Source: Streptomyces cupreus (lineage in GTDB: Bacteria; Actinomycetota; Actinomycetes; Streptomycetales; Streptomycetaceae). Taken from it: a DNA stretch of 64,000 nt. The notes under the pieces are model-generated. The model ran no database searches. It was not told the origin of the DNA and was given only the letters and a program-made list of their open reading frames with translations. The number at the start of each line of letters is the position of its first letter. Position 1 is the stretch's first letter. The stretch covers positions 1 to 64,000 of the forward strand of contig NZ_JACMSF010000042.1 of NCBI RefSeq assembly GCF_014257025.1. The letters run 5' to 3'. The position numbers and the translations under genes were made by a program. This document shows positions 16,635 through 24,405 of this stretch, in pieces.

Positions 16635-17627
16635 ATGACGACGTATGGATCATTTCCGGGGACTCGGCCTCGGCGGTTGCGGGGTTCTGCTGTCATGCGG
16701 CGGATGGTTGCCGAGACTCGGTTGCATCCGGCCGATCTGATCCTTCCCGCCTTTGTCCGGGAAGGCGTCAGCGAGCCTGTTCCCATTGCCAGCATGCCCG
16801 GCGTTGTGCAGCACACTCGGGACAGTCTGAAGAAGGCTGCCGCCGAGGCCGTTGCCGCCGGGGTTTCCGGGATCATGTTGTTCGGGGTGCCGGAGGAGAA
16901 CAAGAAGGACGCCTTCGGGACCCCGGGGACCGATCCTGAGGGGATTCTGCAGGTCGCCCTCCGGGATGTCCGTGCCGAGGTCGGGGATGAGCTTCTCGTC
17001 ATGTCCGACCTGTGTCTTGATGAGACCACCGATCACGGGCACTGTGGCGTGCTCGACGATCAAGGGCGCGTCGACAATGACGCCACCCTTGAGCGGTACG
17101 CCGAGATGGCTCAGGTCCAGGCCGACGCCGGGGCCCATGTCGTCGGGCCCAGCGGGATGATGGACGGGCAGATCGGGGTCATCCGGGATGCCCTTGATCA
17201 GATCGGGCGGGAGGATGTCGCCATCCTCGCCTACACCGCCAAGTACGCGTCCGCGTTCTACGGGCCCTTCCGGGAAGCCGTTGCCTCCTCGCTGCAGGGC
17301 GACCGCAAGACCTATCAGCAGGACCCCGCCAACGTCCGGGAGTCCATGCGGGAGTTGGCCCTCGATCTGGAGGAAGGGGCCGACATGGTGATGGTCAAGC
17401 CTGCCGGGCCCTATCTCGACATCCTCGCGCGCGTCGCGGATGCCGTGGACGTTCCGGTCGCCGCCTATCAGATCTCCGGTGAGTACTCCATGATCGAGGC
17501 CGCCGCCGAGAAGGGGTGGATCGATCGGGATCGAGCCATTCTGGAGACGCTCACCGGGATCAAGCGGGCGGGTGCGCGGAACATCCTCACCTACTGGGCG
17601 ACCGAAGTGGCCCAGAAGCTTCAGTAG
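16635..17627 (+). CDS. hemB: Delta-aminolevulinic acid dehydratase (porphobilinogen synthase)
   Basis: This 330-residue enzyme condenses two aminolevulinates to porphobilinogen. Both Schiff-base lysines are visible, in LAYTAKYASAFYGPF and MVMVKPAGPYLD, as is the MMDGQIGVIRDAL block. The metal-binding loop reads DLCLDETTDHGHCG: the first and last Cys of the zinc-type CxCx..C motif are present but the middle one is Asp, so metal use is mixed rather than classical three-Cys zinc. A 181-nt gap separates it from hemD. Its last 7 nt overlap the end of the convergent DUF4232 lipoprotein gene. Confidence 0.96.
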   Translation: MTTYGSFPGTRPRRLRGSAVMRRMVAETRLHPADLILPAFVREGVSEPVPIASMPGVVQHTRDSLKKAAAEAVAAGVSGIMLFGVPEENKKDAFGTPGTDPEGILQVALRDVRAEVGDELLVMSDLCLDETTDHGHCGVLDDQGRVDNDATLERYAEMAQVQADAGAHVVGPSGMMDGQIGVIRDALDQIGREDVAILAYTAKYASAFYGPFREAVASSLQGDRKTYQQDPANVRESMRELALDLEEGADMVMVKPAGPYLDILARVADAVDVPVAAYQISGEYSMIEAAAEKGWIDRDRAILETLTGIKRAGARNILTYWATEVAQKLQ

Positions 17628-18286
17628 GCCAGGGCGTCCTCCGCCTCCGACTGCCAGTACGTCACCGACAGCGTGCTGTCGTAGTACATGCCCTTCGCCG
17701 GCAGCGCCGGAGTCGCGGAGGCGCCGCCCGAGCTGTTCGGGGTCGTGCCCTGGAAGGCGACCGTCAGCTTCTTGCCGGTCATGCCGCCCTCGCCGCTGCC
17801 GTCGGCCGCGCTGAGCAGGACGCCCGCGTAGCCGGAGGCACCCGGGTCGAGGGTCGGTACGGCCTGCGGCTTGCTGTCCGCCATGGCCTGCGGAACCCAC
17901 TGCATCTCGTCGAAGCGGAGCACCGGGTAGTACATCAGCGAGCACGGCTTCGCGCCGGTGTTGGTCACCGTCAGCAGCATGTGGTTGAGGGGGCGGGACA
18001 CCGGCTGGGCGGTGACCTTCGTGTTCGAGCCGTTGCAGATGGCTACGTCCGACGCGGCCGGCTCGTCGGTCCGGCCCGACTGCTCGGTTCCGGAGGACGG
18101 CTGCTTCGTCTCGGTCGAGCCGGCCGGCTGCTCCCCGTTCGAGGGCTGCTGCGTGGTCGTAGAGGCCGTCGGCTTCGACGCACCCTCGTCCTGGGTGCCG
18201 GTGCCGTTCTCACATGCGGTGAGGGCGAGCGTCGCGAGGGTGGCGCCTGCGGCGGCGAGAAGGCGGGCGTGGCGGAAGGTGCGCAT
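17621..18286 (-). CDS. DUF4232-type lipoprotein
   Basis: A 221-residue secreted lipoprotein. The signal peptide runs MRTFRHARLLAAAGATLATLALTAC, with a lipobox (LTAC) placing the lipidated Cys about residue 25. A Thr/Ser/Gly-rich linker of about 60 residues follows and then a beta-rich DUF4232 domain starting near AICNGSNTKVTAQPVSRPLNH. Function of the family is unknown; it sits on the outer membrane face or cell wall. The ATG at 18286 is chosen because upstream frame residues are not protein-like. Its promoter region is homologous to that of the 46-residue lipoprotein gene at 19713-19853, and it is divergent from an XRE membrane regulator. Confidence 0.88.
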   Translation of the reverse strand: MRTFRHARLLAAAGATLATLALTACENGTGTQDEGASKPTASTTTQQPSNGEQPAGSTETKQPSSGTEQSGRTDEPAASDVAICNGSNTKVTAQPVSRPLNHMLLTVTNTGAKPCSLMYYPVLRFDEMQWVPQAMADSKPQAVPTLDPGASGYAGVLLSAADGSGEGGMTGKKLTVAFQGTTPNSSGGASATPALPAKGMYYDSTLSVTYWQSEAEDALAY

Positions 18287-18332
18287 GTCTGGATTCCTTG
18301 TCCTTGTCAGCGGGTCGGCTGTGGATGAGGAG

Positions 18333-18393
18333 AGCTTGTGCGATCTTTTGTCCCGGGCGCAGTACCCACCGGGGGATACGGGACGCTGGAACG
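18333..18393 (-). promoter_or_regulatory. Shared lipoprotein promoter region, copy 1
   Basis: Reading the + strand, AGCTTGTGCGAT (18333-18344) and GGATACGGGACG (18374-18385) followed by CTGGAACG (18386-18393) match AGCCTGTGCGAT and GGATTCGGGACG in front of the second lipoprotein gene, with exactly the same 41-nt spacing. It lies 47 nt upstream of the DUF4232 start. The CGTCCCG element on the - strand is a candidate operator or -35 region. Confidence 0.6.
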
Positions 18394-18447
18394 CCCGCAA
18401 CGGGTCTGACCTGGGGAAACACCCTTCCCCTGGAACGGGGGAGCGGG

Positions 18448-19716
18448 ATGACGGGGGATGGAGGAATGGTGTCCGAGGGCACTTCCGGTGAGGGATTCGC
18501 CGCGCTTCTGCGGGAGTTGAAGGACCGTTCCGGGCTCAGCTACGGGGTGCTCGCCAAGCGGCTGCACATGAGTACGTCGACGCTGCACCGGTACTGCAAC
18601 GGGGACGCCGTACCGACGGACTACGCGCCCGTGGAGCGGCTCGCCCGCCTCTGCAAGGCCTCGCCGGAGGAGCTCGTGGAGCTGCATCGGCGGTGGGTGC
18701 TGGCGGATGCGGGGCGGGGCCGCAAGTCGGTGGAGGAAGCACCGGGCCCGGCGACCGAGGCGCCCGAGGACGAACTCCCGCCCACCGACCCCGAGTCCGT
18801 CGACTCCAAGCTCTCCGACCCCCCTTCCCGCCCCCGCCGCCGCACCGCCGGCCTCGTCGCCGGAGTCGCCGTGGCCGCCGTCCTCGGAGGCGTCGCCTTC
18901 GCGGTGAACCCCCTCTCGGACAGCGGCCACCAGAGCGACGACGGTCGCCGCGGTCCCGTAGGCGCCGCCGCCTCCGGCGAGGTCTCCTCCCCGCCGGAGG
19001 CCGAGACCTCGCCCTCCAAGTCCCCCACGAAGGAGGAGAAGGAGACCGCCCCTCCCGCCTCCCCCTCCGCCACGAGCCCTGCGAACGGCGGCGGGCAGGA
19101 GGCCGACGCCGATCCGCTGCTGACCGTGAACACCCGGCCGTACACCTGGGAAGACCCCTGCTCCCAGCACTACTTGATCGACGAGGAGCCGGCGAAGGTC
19201 CCTCCGCCGCCGTTCCAGCAGGACGCGCCCGCCTGGGTGGCCGCGGTCGGGGGTGTGTCGGCGAGGGAGCAGTTGGTGACGATGACCGTGCAGGGCACCG
19301 GTGAGGAGACCGTCGTCCTCGACAGTCTGACCGTGAAGGTGGTCTCCAAGGACACGCCCCTGGCCTGGAACGACTACACCATGGGCGTCGGCTGCGGCGG
19401 TGATGTGCCGACCCGCCCCTTCACCGTCGCCCTCGACGCGGCCCGTCCGGTCGTCGTGGCGGCGGCCGGGCAGCGGGACCTGCCGTTCAAGGTGAGCGAG
19501 TCCGATCCTGAGGTCTTCCGGATCACGGCCGACGCCTCGGCGTACGACGTGCGGTGGTATCTGGAGCTGGCCTGGTCCAGCGGCAGTCGGCACGGCAAGC
19601 TCGTCATCGACGACGGCGGCAAGCCGTTCCGTACGAGCGGCAACAACGGCCGAGCCGGGTACGAGTTCCCGCTCGGCGGCGAGAAGTGGATCCCGTCCGG
19701 CGGAGGCGGCGCCTAG
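18448..19716 (+). CDS. Membrane-anchored XRE-family regulator
   Basis: A 422-residue protein with an N-terminal helix-turn-helix (FAALLRELKDRSGLSYGVLAKRLHMSTSTLHRYCNG), a charged linker, one membrane span near residue 135 (TAGLVAGVAVAAVLGGVAFAV), a Ser/Pro/Lys-rich stalk and an outer beta-rich domain of about 200 residues with two or three Cys. It should link an extracytoplasmic signal to DNA binding. ATG at 18448 follows GGGGGAG by 5 nt; GTG at 18469 is an alternative. It is flanked on both sides by leftward lipoprotein genes with matching promoter regions, which suggests that it controls them (inference). Confidence 0.85.
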   Translation: MTGDGGMVSEGTSGEGFAALLRELKDRSGLSYGVLAKRLHMSTSTLHRYCNGDAVPTDYAPVERLARLCKASPEELVELHRRWVLADAGRGRKSVEEAPGPATEAPEDELPPTDPESVDSKLSDPPSRPRRRTAGLVAGVAVAAVLGGVAFAVNPLSDSGHQSDDGRRGPVGAAASGEVSSPPEAETSPSKSPTKEEKETAPPASPSATSPANGGGQEADADPLLTVNTRPYTWEDPCSQHYLIDEEPAKVPPPPFQQDAPAWVAAVGGVSAREQLVTMTVQGTGEETVVLDSLTVKVVSKDTPLAWNDYTMGVGCGGDVPTRPFTVALDAARPVVVAAAGQRDLPFKVSESDPEVFRITADASAYDVRWYLELAWSSGSRHGKLVIDDGGKPFRTSGNNGRAGYEFPLGGEKWIPSGGGGA

Positions 19717-19853
19717 GGCGTCTGCCGGACGCTTGTCGACGGGCCCTCGTCGCGCAGGCCCTCGCCGTCCTCGCATCCGGTGAGCGCGCCCAGCAGCCCG
19801 CCCATGAGCACGAGGGCGGCGAGCAGCCGGGCGGCGGGGCGGCGTGCGGACAT
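19713..19853 (-). CDS. 46-residue small lipoprotein
   Basis: This short gene encodes a signal peptide (MSARRPAARLLAALVLMGGLLGALTGC) with lipobox LTGC and Cys27, followed by only 19 polar residues ending VRQTP. AAAGGG lies about 9 nt before the ATG. Its stop codon overlaps the stop of the convergent XRE gene by 2 nt. Reality is supported by the promoter region, which matches that of the DUF4232 lipoprotein gene in two blocks with identical spacing. Function unknown; the mature peptide is tiny and would be tethered at the outer face of the membrane. Confidence 0.72.
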   Translation of the reverse strand: MSARRPAARLLAALVLMGGLLGALTGCEDGEGLRDEGPSTSVRQTP

Positions 19854-19892
19854 GGGCGGGCCCTTTCGGTGGTGGGTTCCGGGGAGGGCTTC

Positions 19893-19961
19893 AGCCTGTG
19901 CGATGAGCGGCCGCGGCCGCCAGACCCAGCCGCGGATTCGGGACGTGGGACGTCTGGAACG
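19893..19961 (-). promoter_or_regulatory. Shared lipoprotein promoter region, copy 2
   Basis: AGCCTGTGCGAT (19893-19904), GGATTCGGGACG (19934-19945) and, after a small insertion that repeats GGGACG, CTGGAACG (19954-19961) match copy 1 at 18333-18393. The spacing between the first two blocks is 41 nt in both. It lies 40 nt upstream of the 46-residue lipoprotein start. Confidence 0.6.
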
Positions 19962-20113
19962 GCCGTTGACCTGCGACGACTTCGGGTCCCGGGGGCCCGG
20001 GACGGGACATAGATCGCGGAGTTCGGCCGTCCGTATCGCGGAAAGCTGCTTGTAGGCGCCACTTAGTTCCCTAAGGTGCGGGCAAGAGTCGCCTTTGCCT
20101 TCTAGGAGCCGTC

Positions 20114-21319
20114 GTGACCGTCGTCGAGCCCGCGCCGTCCCGCCCAGCCCCCGTTCCGCCGCTCGCCGCGCGGGCCCGGTCCATCGGGGGTTCGCCGGTA
20201 CGGGACATCCTGGCCGTCACCGCGCGGCCCGAGGTGATCAACTTCGCGGGCGGGCTGCCGGCGCCGGAGCTGTTCGACGTGGAGGGGATCGCGGCGGCCT
20301 ACCGGGCGGTGCTCGCCGAAGTGCCCGCGCAGGCGCTCCAGTACTCCACGACCGAGGGCGAGCCGGAGCTGCGGGCCGCGCTCGCCGCGCGGATGTCCGT
20401 GCGGGGGCTCGCCACCGACGCCGACGACGTCCTCGTCACCACCGGCTCACAGCAGGCGCTGTCCCTGCTCGCCACCGCGCTGCTCGAACCCGGCGACACC
20501 GTGCTGGTCGAAAGCCCCTGCTACCTGGCGGCACTTCAGGCCTTCGGCTTCACCGGCGCACGCGTCGTCGCCGTGCCGGGCGACGAGGACGGCGTCGACC
20601 CCGCCGCGCTGGAGGCACTGGTGGTCCGCGAGCGGCCCAAGCTCCTCTACACCGTCCCCACCTTCCAGAACCCCACCGGCCGCACCATGCCCCCCGCCCG
20701 CCGGGCCTCCGTCGCCTCCGTCGCCGCCCGGCACGGACTGTGGATCGTCGAGGACGACCCGTACGGCGAACTGCGCTTCGAGGGCGAGCGCGTGCCGTGG
20801 ATCGCCGCACACCCGGGCGCCGAGGACCGTACCGTCCTGCTCGGCTCCTTCTCCAAGGTCATGGCACCCGGACTGCGCCTGGGCTGGCTGCGCGCACCGG
20901 CCGAACTGCGCCGCGCCTGCGCCGTCGCCAAGCAGGCCGCCGATCTGCACACCCCGACCGTCAACCAGCTGGCGGCTGCCCGCTACTTGGCGGACCGGGA
21001 CCTGGACGCCCACGTGGCCCGAGTGGCGCGCGTCTACGGCGAACGGCGCGATGCCATGCTCGCGGGCCTGGCCGAGGCTCTTCCGCCCGGCTCGACCTGG
21101 AACCGTCCAGAGGGCGGCATGTTCCTCTGGGTCCGGCTGCCTTCGTCGTACGACACGACCGAGCTGCTGCCGCAGGTTGTGCGGCAGGACGTCGCCTATG
21201 TGCCGGGGGCACCCTTCTACGCCGGTGAGCCCGACCGTTCGACGCTGCGGCTGTGCTTCGTCACGGAGACGCCGGAGCGGATCGGGGAGGGGCTGCGGTG
21301 GCTGAGTGCGGGGCTTTAG
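20114..21319 (+). CDS. PLP-dependent aminotransferase, class I/II (LysN/MocR-type)
   Basis: This 401-residue fold-type I aminotransferase resembles 2-aminoadipate transaminases and the aminotransferase half of MocR regulators. Signatures are VTTGSQQALSLLATALLEPGD, PTFQNPTGRTM, DDPYGELRFEG, and the PLP-binding Lys in LGSFSKVMAPGLRLGWL. It lacks a GntR DNA-binding domain, so it is an enzyme rather than a regulator. The amino acid substrate is unknown. GTG at 20114 follows AGGAG by 7 nt. The 3' end overlaps convergent DUF397 by 4 nt. Confidence 0.9.
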   Translation: MTVVEPAPSRPAPVPPLAARARSIGGSPVRDILAVTARPEVINFAGGLPAPELFDVEGIAAAYRAVLAEVPAQALQYSTTEGEPELRAALAARMSVRGLATDADDVLVTTGSQQALSLLATALLEPGDTVLVESPCYLAALQAFGFTGARVVAVPGDEDGVDPAALEALVVRERPKLLYTVPTFQNPTGRTMPPARRASVASVAARHGLWIVEDDPYGELRFEGERVPWIAAHPGAEDRTVLLGSFSKVMAPGLRLGWLRAPAELRRACAVAKQAADLHTPTVNQLAAARYLADRDLDAHVARVARVYGERRDAMLAGLAEALPPGSTWNRPEGGMFLWVRLPSSYDTTELLPQVVRQDVAYVPGAPFYAGEPDRSTLRLCFVTETPERIGEGLRWLSAGL

Positions 21320-21498
21320 CGCAGGGAGGCGGTGAAGGCGGCCCAGGTGGTGGGGGTGAGGCGGAGGGTGGGGCCCGTTTCTTCGGGGTTCTTGGAGTCG
21401 CGGATGTGGATAGTGTGGGGGCAGACGGCGACTTCGAGGCATTCGCCGCCTTCGCTGCCGCTGTAGGTCGACTTGAACCACTGAAGTGCGGTGCTCAT
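21316..21498 (-). CDS. DUF397 protein
   Basis: A 60-residue protein with the classic DUF397 pattern: WFKSTYSGSEGGECLEVAV, a VRDSK-like HIRDSKNPE, and TTWAAFTASLR at the end. These small proteins partner with the XRE/DUF5753 protein encoded upstream (Scr2 and Scr1 types in streptomycetes, described as a toxin-antitoxin-like or regulatory pair). The ATG overlaps the XRE stop (ATGA), giving strict coupling. Confidence 0.93.
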   Translation of the reverse strand: MSTALQWFKSTYSGSEGGECLEVAVCPHTIHIRDSKNPEETGPTLRLTPTTWAAFTASLR

Positions 21499-22322
21499 TG
21501 CTCTCCTAGCAGACGGTCCAGCAGGCTCCTCGACTCCAGTGGGGACAGGGCCTGTGCTCGCAGCATCGCATACTTGCGAGCGAGCCTGGACACCTCATCT
21601 GCGTCGGAAACCCACTGGCTGCCACGTTGCCCCTCGATGTAGGCGAGGTGCTGGTGGTCCGGGGTTTCCAGGAGGACGAAGGGGCCGTCCAACCCGGCGT
21701 GGGACCTGCTTGTCATCGGCAGGAACTGCAGTGACAGACACGAGAGTTCAGCGCACGCGTGCAAGTGGTGCAATTGTTCCGCCTGCACCGCGGGGCCGCC
21801 GAGTCCCATGTGTAGCACCGGCTCCCACACCACGAAGCTCAGTGTCGGCGGGTTCCTGGAGTTTAGGATCTCCTGGCGTTCCAGACGTCCCGCGACCCTG
21901 GCCTCGATCTCCTCCTCTGCGTAGGCCGGAATCCGTTCCCGGAGTACGGCTTCAGCGTAGGCACGCGTCTGAAGGAGGCCAGGCAACGCCTGATTGGCAT
22001 AGAGGGACAGCGCGATCGCCTCCCGCTCATGCTCCATGTACAGCTCCGCCCACATCGGGAACTGGTCGATCTCCGGCAGGTTGGCCACCCCCACCGACAA
22101 CATCCCCTTGGTCTGAAGCACCTCGTCCAACAGCGCCGCCAGATCCGGCTTCAGGCTGCGCCTCCCCTGCTCGATCGACGCGATCGTCTCCTCGTCGACC
22201 TTTACCAGCGCAGCCAGTTCGCTCTGCGTGTACCCGGCGCTGCGGCGAGCCGCGGCCAGTTGCTTGCCCAGCATCTTCATCGAGGTCAGGTTCTTCGGCC
22301 GCGGCGGCCTCTTCGCGCTCAT
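21495..22322 (-). CDS. XRE-family regulator with DUF5753 (Scr1/WhiJ-like)
   Basis: About 275 residues. The N-terminal HTH is LGKQLAAARRSAGYTQSELAALVKVDEETIASIEQGRR; the rest is a DUF5753 domain with the typical YANQALPGLLQTRAYAEAV, RQEILNSRNPPTLSFVVWEPVL and FLPMTSRSHAGLDGPFVLLE segments. WhiJ-like proteins of this type regulate development or antibiotic production together with a DUF397 partner and an ATP-binding protein, which is exactly the set found here. ATG at 22322 is preferred, since the 18 residues further upstream do not fit the family. Confidence 0.9.
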   Translation of the reverse strand: MSAKRPPRPKNLTSMKMLGKQLAAARRSAGYTQSELAALVKVDEETIASIEQGRRSLKPDLAALLDEVLQTKGMLSVGVANLPEIDQFPMWAELYMEHEREAIALSLYANQALPGLLQTRAYAEAVLRERIPAYAEEEIEARVAGRLERQEILNSRNPPTLSFVVWEPVLHMGLGGPAVQAEQLHHLHACAELSCLSLQFLPMTSRSHAGLDGPFVLLETPDHQHLAYIEGQRGSQWVSDADEVSRLARKYAMLRAQALSPLESRSLLDRLLGEQ

Positions 22323-22435
22323 GCTGGTCTCAATCCCCCGGAGCAGGCGTACGTCACCGGTGAGGAACCCGTACAAAATATCTGTACGGGTTCACTCGCT
22401 GATCCACGCTAGTGACTCTGCGCGACATTCGTGCC

Positions 22436-22864
22436 GTGAATACAGAAAGCCAACTCCCTTACCAGCGTGAGCAGCTCTATCGACGGGACCGTCGATCCGT
22501 CGCCGCAGCCAGGCGGTTGGCCTCGTGGTCGCTGCACTACTGGGGGCTCGGCGCATGGGCGCGGGCCCACGACGTGTCGCTGTGCGTGAGCGAGCTGGCC
22601 ACCAACGCACTCCTGCACGGCGCGCCGCCCGGACGCGGGTTCCTGCTGCGCATCCGGTACGACGGCGACGTGCTGCGGGTGGAGGTGCACGATAGCGGGT
22701 CCGAGTGGCCGTTGGCCGCGGAGCGCGGTGACGAGGGCGGGCGGGGGCTGTTCGTCGTCGAAGCGCTGGCCGACAAATGGGGCGTGGGGCGGCGGGATCC
22801 CGGCAAGGTCGTGTGGTGCGAGTTCGGAATGCCAATTGGTGGGCCCGATCGCTGGTATAACTAA
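22436..22864 (+). CDS. ATP-binding anti-sigma-like protein (HATPase_c_2)
   Basis: A 142-residue GHKL ATPase domain of the SpoIIAB/RsbW family. The N box is CVSELATNALLHG, G1 is VHDSG and G2 is GRGLFVVEALADKWG. It may bind a sigma factor or act as a Ser/Thr kinase on an anti-sigma antagonist. It is divergent from the XRE/DUF397 pair, and such trios recur around streptomycete chromosomes (whiJ-like and abaA-like clusters). The GTG at 22436 has no clear ribosome-binding site; GTG at 22412 is an alternative. Confidence 0.88.
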   Translation: MNTESQLPYQREQLYRRDRRSVAAARRLASWSLHYWGLGAWARAHDVSLCVSELATNALLHGAPPGRGFLLRIRYDGDVLRVEVHDSGSEWPLAAERGDEGGRGLFVVEALADKWGVGRRDPGKVVWCEFGMPIGGPDRWYN

Positions 22865-22868
22865 TGGT

Positions 22869-23084
22869 ATGGCGACCAGTAAGCTCACCGTGACGGTGCC
22901 GGACGAACTCCTTCAGGCGGCGCGTGAGGCGGCGGACGGCAACCTCTCGGCCTTCGTCGCGCGGGCCATAAGAGATCAGCTGTTGCGCGATGCCATGATC
23001 CTCTACGCCGAGGACAGTGCTCGCATCGGCGACGACCTGGACGACCTGTACAGCGCGGCGGAGGAAGACCTGTGCGACAACTGA
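22869..23084 (+). CDS. Ribbon-helix-helix antitoxin (CopG/MazE-like)
   Basis: A 71-residue protein. KLTVTVPDELLQAAREAADGNLSAFVARAIRDQL is a ribbon-helix-helix with a beta strand and two helices, followed by an acidic tail (EDSARIGDDLDDLYSAAEEDLCDN) suited to wrapping a basic toxin. It should neutralise the MazF-like protein and repress the operon. It overlaps the toxin gene by 13 nt and starts 4 nt after the ATP-binding gene. Confidence 0.88.
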   Translation: MATSKLTVTVPDELLQAAREAADGNLSAFVARAIRDQLLRDAMILYAEDSARIGDDLDDLYSAAEEDLCDN

Positions 23085-23389
23085 GGCGTGGGCAGGTGTG
23101 GACGGTTCCCACCGTGGGACGGGACCGTATCGTGGTCGTCGTCCAGAACGACCATGTCGCCGAGCTGCATCCGGGCGCGGTTCTGTGCGCGCTCCTCGAC
23201 ACGTCGGGGGAGCGCCGGGAGTCGCTGGTCACCGTACGGGTCACGGCGCCGGTGCGGGGCGTGGTCCTTGCGCCGGACCTTTACAACTTCCGCCTTACGC
23301 GGTTTGAGCAGGGCAAGTACCACGGAGACGTACCCGACGAGCAGATGGAGCGCGTCGACATCGCTTTGCGGGCCGTGCTCAGCCTGTGA
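23072..23389 (+). CDS. MazF/PemK-family endoribonuclease toxin
   Basis: A 105-residue protein with the MazF-like fold: LRRGQVWTVP at the start, RIVVVVQNDHVA, TVRVTAPVRGVVLAP, and a C-terminal helix. MazF enzymes cut mRNA at short sequences; sequence specificity here is unknown. The second strand lacks a strict PxR-type catalytic signature visible in E. coli MazF, so activity is probable but not proven. GTG start within the antitoxin gene indicates coupled translation. Confidence 0.8.
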   Translation: MRQLRRGQVWTVPTVGRDRIVVVVQNDHVAELHPGAVLCALLDTSGERRESLVTVRVTAPVRGVVLAPDLYNFRLTRFEQGKYHGDVPDEQMERVDIALRAVLSL

Positions 23390-23397
23390 CCGCGCAG

Positions 23398-24405
23398 TCA
23401 GCGGGAGCGTTCGGCCAGGGTCAGCAGGAGGTGGGCAGACTCCGGGTGGAGGAAGTCGGAATGGGCGCCGGAGGGGTGCAGGCGGGTGAGACGGCTGCCC
23501 TGGTAGAGCCAGTCGGCGTCGATGTTGACCAGACGGTGGTCCAAGACTTCCTGCGGGTAGACGGTGTCAGTCGGTAGCAGCCGGGTGGAGAACTGCGGGA
23601 CCGGAGCCACGCCGACGCCCGAGTGTCCGATTCCAGCTGCTCCCTCGGCGCGCAGGTGCCAGAAGCCGGTGGCCCGGTCCCAGCGGGAATGGGTGAGAGC
23701 GATCGGGCCGCGGAGCGGGGCGCCGGGGTGGTCGGCCGTCGGGAAGAGGGTGCCGAAGCGGTGGACGAAGACATCGCGCGGCGCGGCCATCTGAAAGATC
23801 AGGGCGCTGTCCACGGTGAAGGGGCGCCGGGGGTCGCGGGCCATGCTCCAGCCGAGGACCGGAGGCCGCTCCGCTGCCCGTTGCATCGCCTCGCAGACGA
23901 ACCGGCCGCCGAAGGAGTGAGCCATCAGGTGGAGGTACTTGCCGTCGCGGCCCGCCATGACCGGTGGGCCCTTCGGGGCGCCCCGCTCCTTGTCCAGGTA
24001 GCCGAGCAAGTGGCCGATGACATACGGGGCGTGGCCCCTGCCCTCCGCGCTCATCGCATGGGCGCGGTCCCTGATCATGCGGTAACCGCCGAGGGTGCGC
24101 TTGCTGGCGGATGGCCAGCGGACGACCACGCACCACGGGCGGTAACCGGCTTTGAGGCCGGGATAGCGCTCGGGCACGGCCTCGTACAGGTCGAGGGCCT
24201 GGCGCAGCAGTCGTAAGGCAGTCCTCGTCGCCGTATCGGGTGGGGTCTGCCATCCGTGGACGTACACATGAACGTCGGTCGCCCAGGACGGGATGCGCAG
24301 GCGGCGGGAGAGGTGGTCGGCGACACGGTTGACGGGGACGGGGGTGGCGGCGCCGGGGAGGACCAGGCGCCCTTGCTCGTCGAGTTCGATCTCGGCCGGG
24401 ATCAT
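23398..24405 (-). CDS. Alpha/beta hydrolase of the STAND-CHAT module
   Basis: A 335-residue soluble protein with an alpha/beta-hydrolase core. An HGW oxyanion-type turn follows VHVYVHGW at residues 44-52, the nucleophile Ser164 lies in HLMAHSFGGRF, and GAHSDFLHPES near the end supplies a plausible catalytic His. It resembles esterases or lipases; the substrate is unknown. The ATG overlaps the CHAT stop (ATGA), so the two are stoichiometrically coupled. A TTA Leu codon occurs at codon 64 (24214-24216), which implies dependence on the bldA tRNA. It could be the effector or target acted on by the CHAT protease (inference). Confidence 0.85.
   Translation of the reverse strand: MIPAEIELDEQGRLVLPGAATPVPVNRVADHLSRRLRIPSWATDVHVYVHGWQTPPDTATRTALRLLRQALDLYEAVPERYPGLKAGYRPWCVVVRWPSASKRTLGGYRMIRDRAHAMSAEGRGHAPYVIGHLLGYLDKERGAPKGPPVMAGRDGKYLHLMAHSFGGRFVCEAMQRAAERPPVLGWSMARDPRRPFTVDSALIFQMAAPRDVFVHRFGTLFPTADHPGAPLRGPIALTHSRWDRATGFWHLRAEGAAGIGHSGVGVAPVPQFSTRLLPTDTVYPQEVLDHRLVNIDADWLYQGSRLTRLHPSGAHSDFLHPESAHLLLTLAERSR

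Noticed and set aside
15047..17029. 660-residue antisense frame over hemD and hemB
   Set aside because: No motif and Arg/Pro-rich; both strands cannot be coding and the hem enzymes are certain.
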